Positions 6,262 through 8,294 of a DNA stretch of 8,294 nt are shown here, piece after piece. The DNA is from a bacterium. GTDB lineage: Bacteria; UBA9089; CG2-30-40-21; SBAY01. Numbering within the stretch: the stretch's first letter is position 1; each line of letters starts with the position of its first letter. Under the pieces are notes generated by a model. That model was given only the letters and a program-made list of their open reading frames with translations. It searched no databases and had not been told where the DNA came from. The stretch is from the NCBI GenBank assembly GCA_040757115.1, contig JBFLYA010000166.1:1-8294 (forward strand). The letters run 5' to 3'. Made by a program: the position numbers and the translations under genes.

Positions 6262-6626
6262 TAGGGTTCTGCAAAACCAGGAAACTGTAGTTTTTAAGCA
6301 GGTATTTAAAACCTCTATTTTTATCAATTTCATCCAAAGAGCAAAATGCAAAAAGCAAATATAAAAATTACATATCAAAATGTAAAATTATCTCTTTCCT
6401 TTCAGCGCTACTTCCTATTGCTCACCAATTCTTTGAGAAACACTATCCTTTGGCAACTTATCGATGAATTCTATAAGTCGCAGAGTAAAGTTATACACTC
6501 TTTTCTTGAAGTCCTTTTTGAAATTTGATTTGTAATTTTGCATTTTGATATTTATATTTGATATTTAATATTTGATATTTGATATTTATTTATTGTCTCC
6601 CCCAAATCCTATTTTGCAGAACCCTA
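6262..6626. mobile_element. 365-bp MITE-like element with 15-bp TIRs and 12-bp TSD
   Basis: The left end tagggttctgcaaaa (6262-6276) is the exact reverse complement of the right end at 6612-6626, and perfect 12-bp direct repeats flank both. This is the signature of a transposed unit. No transposase is encoded. Inside are a second inverted pair (6373-6390 and 6533-6550, 17 of 18 matching) and a broken four-helix-bundle protein gene. Removing the element and one duplication leaves an nfeD-slipin spacer of about 85 bp. A 12-bp duplication is within the range known for IS4-family elements (for example the IS231 group), but the parent family cannot be assigned from this sequence. Confidence 0.85.
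6415..6543 (-). pseudogene. 5' fragment of a four-helix-bundle (23S rRNA IVS-type) protein gene
   Basis: From an ATG at 6543 the minus strand encodes 42 aa starting MQNYKSNFKKDF, followed by RVYNF, LRLIEFIDKLPKDS and QRIGEQ, then TAG. This pattern (short lead, helix 1, LPKDxxSxxxGxQ) is that of the four-helix-bundle protein family found in 23S rRNA intervening sequences and widely elsewhere. These proteins are normally about 115-125 aa and continue after GEQ with LLRSATSIGAN. Here the next bases read LGSSAE if one T is restored after the CAA codon, suggesting a one-base deletion; similarity then ends in an AT-rich repeat. The fragment is therefore both frameshifted and 3'-truncated. It lies inside the inserted element, in the same direction as the surrounding operon. 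Confidence 0.78.
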
Positions 6627-6638
6627 TTGGTAATTTGT
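6627..6638. repeat. 12-bp target-site duplication, right copy
   Basis: ttggtaatttgt, identical to 6250-6261, directly follows the right terminal inverted repeat. Confidence 0.88.
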
Positions 6639-6702
6639 AATTGGTTAAATGGTAACTGGTTAAATACTTATCATATAACCGCTACCGAGTATCAATTACC
6701 AA
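6627..6702 (-). repeat. Inverted repeat at the end of nfeD, hit by the insertion
   Basis: TTGGTAATT at the nfeD stop (6702-6694, minus strand) pairs with AATTACCAA at 6635-6627. Between them are short tandem aaccaRttac-like units. An RNA hairpin here could act between nfeD and slipin, but the stem is AT-rich and no T-run follows, so it is not a typical terminator. Confidence 0.4.
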
Positions 6703-8008
6703 ATTTCCTTATCTTTAATTTTAATCCTTCCATTCCGACTATTTTTACTTTTTCACCTTCTTCAATCACCTCCTCGTCTTCAGTTATAGCCTCCCATATT
6801 TCACCTTGAGCAAAGACCAATCCTTGTTTTGATATTTTTGTTTTAGCTATGGCAGACTCTCCAATTATTCCTTCTTTTCCAGTAGTTACCTTGCGTCGAT
6901 GAGCGCGAATACTCAACCCAATAGCAATAAAGGAGGCTAAAGCAGTGCAAATTGCCACGGCTAAAATTAAATTCCTGGAAATAGTGATGAAAGGAGCGGC
7001 AGAAGAGTCAATCAAGATAAAAGAACCAAATATCAAGGATATACCACCTCCTATGCTTAATAGCCCATGTGAAGGGGCAAATGCCTCTAATATTAAGAGG
7101 ATGAAACCAAGAATAATTAGAAGTAAGCCGGCTAAATTAATTGGCAGACTTTGTAGTCCAAAGAAGGCTAATATCAAACAAATACTGCCACAAACAGCCC
7201 CTAATCCTACGCCCGGAGAGGCAAATTCATAGATAAGCCCATAAATACCCAGCATTAATAAAATATAAGCCACATTTGGCTCGGCAATGGCGTGGAGGAA
7301 TTTCTCTCTAAAATTCATCTTAATTTCTTGCGTGGCTATGCCTTTTGTTACAAGTTTAATTGTCTCTTTTTTCTTTTTTATGATTTTTCCATTTAATTTT
7401 TTAAGAAGGTCTGAGAAATCTTCGGCAATAAAGTCAATTACTTTAAGGTTAAGAGCCTCTTTTTCTGTAATAGATTTGCTTTTGCGCACAGCATCTTCTG
7501 CCCATTTGATATTGCGTCCTTTTTCCTCAGCAATGCTTTTAACCCCTGCGACTAAATCATTGGTAATTTTATCTTCCATAACCCCAGCACTTTTTGTTCC
7601 TTCGCTTTGAAAAGGAGCACTACCCATAGTTACCGGATGTGCGGCACCAATATGGGTCATTGGTGCCATAGCGATGACATCACAGGCTAAAGAAATAAAT
7701 ACACCCGCAGAAGCCGCCCTTGCACCTCGTGGGGAAATGTAAGTAATAATCGGGATTTTAGAGTTAAGTATTTCCTTGACAATATTATGGGTAGAACTGA
7801 CAAGTCCTCCTGGGGTATCCATTTCAATGATTAAACATACAGCCTCCTCTTTAACCGCCTTATTAATCGCATTGACTACAAATCGCTCGGTCACAGGATT
7901 AATTACACCTTCTATCTTGATCTGATAAATAATCTCTGTCTTTGCCCAAACAGGGCTATAAATAAACAGGAATATTACGGTTAAAAAAATCAATTTCCAC
8001 TTGGGCAT
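6692..8008 (-). CDS. nfeD: NfeD family membrane serine protease (ClpP-class + NfeD OB domain)
   Basis: The 438-aa full-length form of NfeD. It has a signal peptide (residues 1-22, ending SPVWA), then a ClpP-class protease domain (25-205) with IIEMDTPGGLV (60-70) and the nucleophile S100 in RAASAG. The probable general-base lysine is K147 in MEDKITND, and AEEKGRN and KSITEKEAL are also typical. Hydrophobic segments lie at about 245-263, 267-285, 291-310, 315-333 and 345-366. The C-terminal OB-fold NfeD domain (about 377-434) contains GKEGIIGESAIAK and EGEKVKIVGMEGLKLKI. The ATG at 8008 is chosen for its AAGGGGAG site and immediate signal peptide; an ATG at 8038 would place charged residues before it. 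The next gene encodes its expected slipin partner, supporting a joint role in membrane quality control or microdomain proteolysis. It is the first visible gene of the block. Confidence 0.94.
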   Translation of the reverse strand: MPKWKLIFLTVIFLFIYSPVWAKTEIIYQIKIEGVINPVTERFVVNAINKAVKEEAVCLIIEMDTPGGLVSSTHNIVKEILNSKIPIITYISPRGARAASAGVFISLACDVIAMAPMTHIGAAHPVTMGSAPFQSEGTKSAGVMEDKITNDLVAGVKSIAEEKGRNIKWAEDAVRKSKSITEKEALNLKVIDFIAEDFSDLLKKLNGKIIKKKKETIKLVTKGIATQEIKMNFREKFLHAIAEPNVAYILLMLGIYGLIYEFASPGVGLGAVCGSICLILAFFGLQSLPINLAGLLLIILGFILLILEAFAPSHGLLSIGGGISLIFGSFILIDSSAAPFITISRNLILAVAICTALASFIAIGLSIRAHRRKVTTGKEGIIGESAIAKTKISKQGLVFAQGEIWEAITEDEEVIEEGEKVKIVGMEGLKLKIRKFGN

Positions 8009-8016
8009 CTTTTTCT

Positions 8017-8024
8017 CTCCCCTT
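8017..8024 (-). promoter_or_regulatory. Ribosome binding site fixing the nfeD start
   Basis: AAGGGGAG on the minus strand, 8 nt upstream of the ATG at 8008. The alternative ATG at 8038 has no comparable site. Confidence 0.75.
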
Positions 8025-8070
8025 GAATAGGTTATCACATTCGCTGTAGCACGCTAAACACATACTCACT

Positions 8071-8120
8071 TTGACTATTTTCTCTCTATAGCACTTATTA
8101 ATCGAAATTTGACATAGATA
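8071..8120 (-). promoter_or_regulatory. Weak candidate promoter region for the nfeD block
   Basis: On the minus strand an extended -10-like TGCTATAGA is preceded by AT-rich DNA, with only a poor -35 (tgtcaa) near the right distance. No better match was found between nfeD and the right-hand repeat, so the true promoter could also lie outside the window. Confidence 0.22.
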
Positions 8121-8129
8121 TGGCTCTGA

Positions 8130-8160
8130 AATTCCAAATCACAAATTCCAAATTCCAAAT
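8130..8160. repeat. Short tandem aattccaaa repeats
   Basis: Three near-identical aattccaaat-type units (at about 8130, 8144 and 8151) lie immediately beside the terminal repeat module. No coding potential or function is apparent. Confidence 0.6.
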
Positions 8161-8167
8161 AAATTCA

Positions 8168-8294
8168 TAACCGTTCAGGCTATATATCAAAAGTGTAAGA
8201 AAGGGGATAAGGAGATAAGAGTGATATGGAGATAAGATAATAGAATATAGATTGAAATTTATAGAAATAGGTAGAAATTGATTGTGGAAAACAA
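8168..8294 (+). repeat. Repeat module copy B (plus orientation)
   Basis: The stretch begins taaccgttcagg, continues ctatatatcaaaagtgtaag, then purine-rich ggggataaggagataag units, then attgaaatttatagaaat-type units, and ends tgtggaaaacaa. It is the inverted counterpart of copy A at 1-117 with the same order of blocks. No gene is present. Confidence 0.6.
8283..8294 (+). repeat. 12-bp terminal direct repeat, right copy
   Basis: tgtggaaaacaa, identical to positions 1-12. Confidence 0.85.

Noticed and set aside
6346-6528. Plus-strand 60-aa frame inside the inserted element
   Set aside because: It is the antisense of the recognisable four-helix-bundle fragment on the minus strand.
6945-7610. Plus-strand frames of about 95 and 107 aa
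   Set aside because: They are antisense shadows of nfeD, which has strong domain support.
8009-8038. Ten-residue N-terminal extension of NfeD from the ATG at 8038
   Set aside because: It would place a charged stretch before the signal peptide, and its codons cover the AAGGGGAG site that serves the ATG at 8008.

Overview
The window looks like AT-rich chromosomal DNA from an uncultured Gram-negative bacterium. The Gram-negative reading rests on a complete Kdo transferase (waaA), which is needed for lipid A/LPS. Dense short AT-rich and purine-rich repeats between genes, together with Rpn-, GxxExxY- and four-helix-bundle-type genes, suggest a repeat-laden environmental genome of a candidate-phylum type. 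No taxonomic marker is present, so the lineage is not determined.

Layout: all supported genes are on the minus strand. Read in transcription order from the right, the main block is nfeD (membrane ClpP-class serine protease, 8008-6692), a slipin/stomatin-like SPFH protein (6229-5471), waaA (5459-4185) and a GH35/GH42-like beta-galactosidase family protein (4188-1837). The slipin-waaA gap is 11 nt, and waaA and the glycosidase overlap by 4 nt (ATGA), so at least the last three are probably one transcript. NfeD and slipin are a known functional pair: in the archaeal model the NfeD-type protease cleaves the C-terminal hydrophobic segment of its slipin. Downstream lies a second, separate unit with its own sigma70-type promoter and leader, encoding an Rpn-family PD-(D/E)XK nuclease (1117-248).

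The intergenic spaces hold the unusual material. (1) A 365-bp element with perfect 15-bp terminal inverted repeats and a perfect 12-bp target duplication sits between nfeD and slipin, immediately upstream of the slipin ribosome binding site. It carries the 5' part of a four-helix-bundle (23S rRNA IVS-type) protein gene. (2) At 1263-1804 a 3'-truncated GxxExxY gene sits among inverted and direct repeats. In both places the gene fragment is accompanied by an inverted copy of its own leader/start region. (3) A 'gttcagg...tgtaa...ggagataaggaga' repeat module occurs about four times. Two copies lie at the window ends in inverted orientation, and both ends finish with the same 12 bases. This suggests either a sequence cut inside copies of one palindromic repeat or, less likely, a circle.

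No tRNA, rRNA, CRISPR array or intact transposase was seen. The best candidate for something little described is the recurrent architecture in which short accessory genes (GxxExxY, four-helix bundle) are embedded between inverted copies of their own start regions. The operon linking a membrane protease/slipin pair to LPS core synthesis and a cytoplasmic glycosidase is the second.
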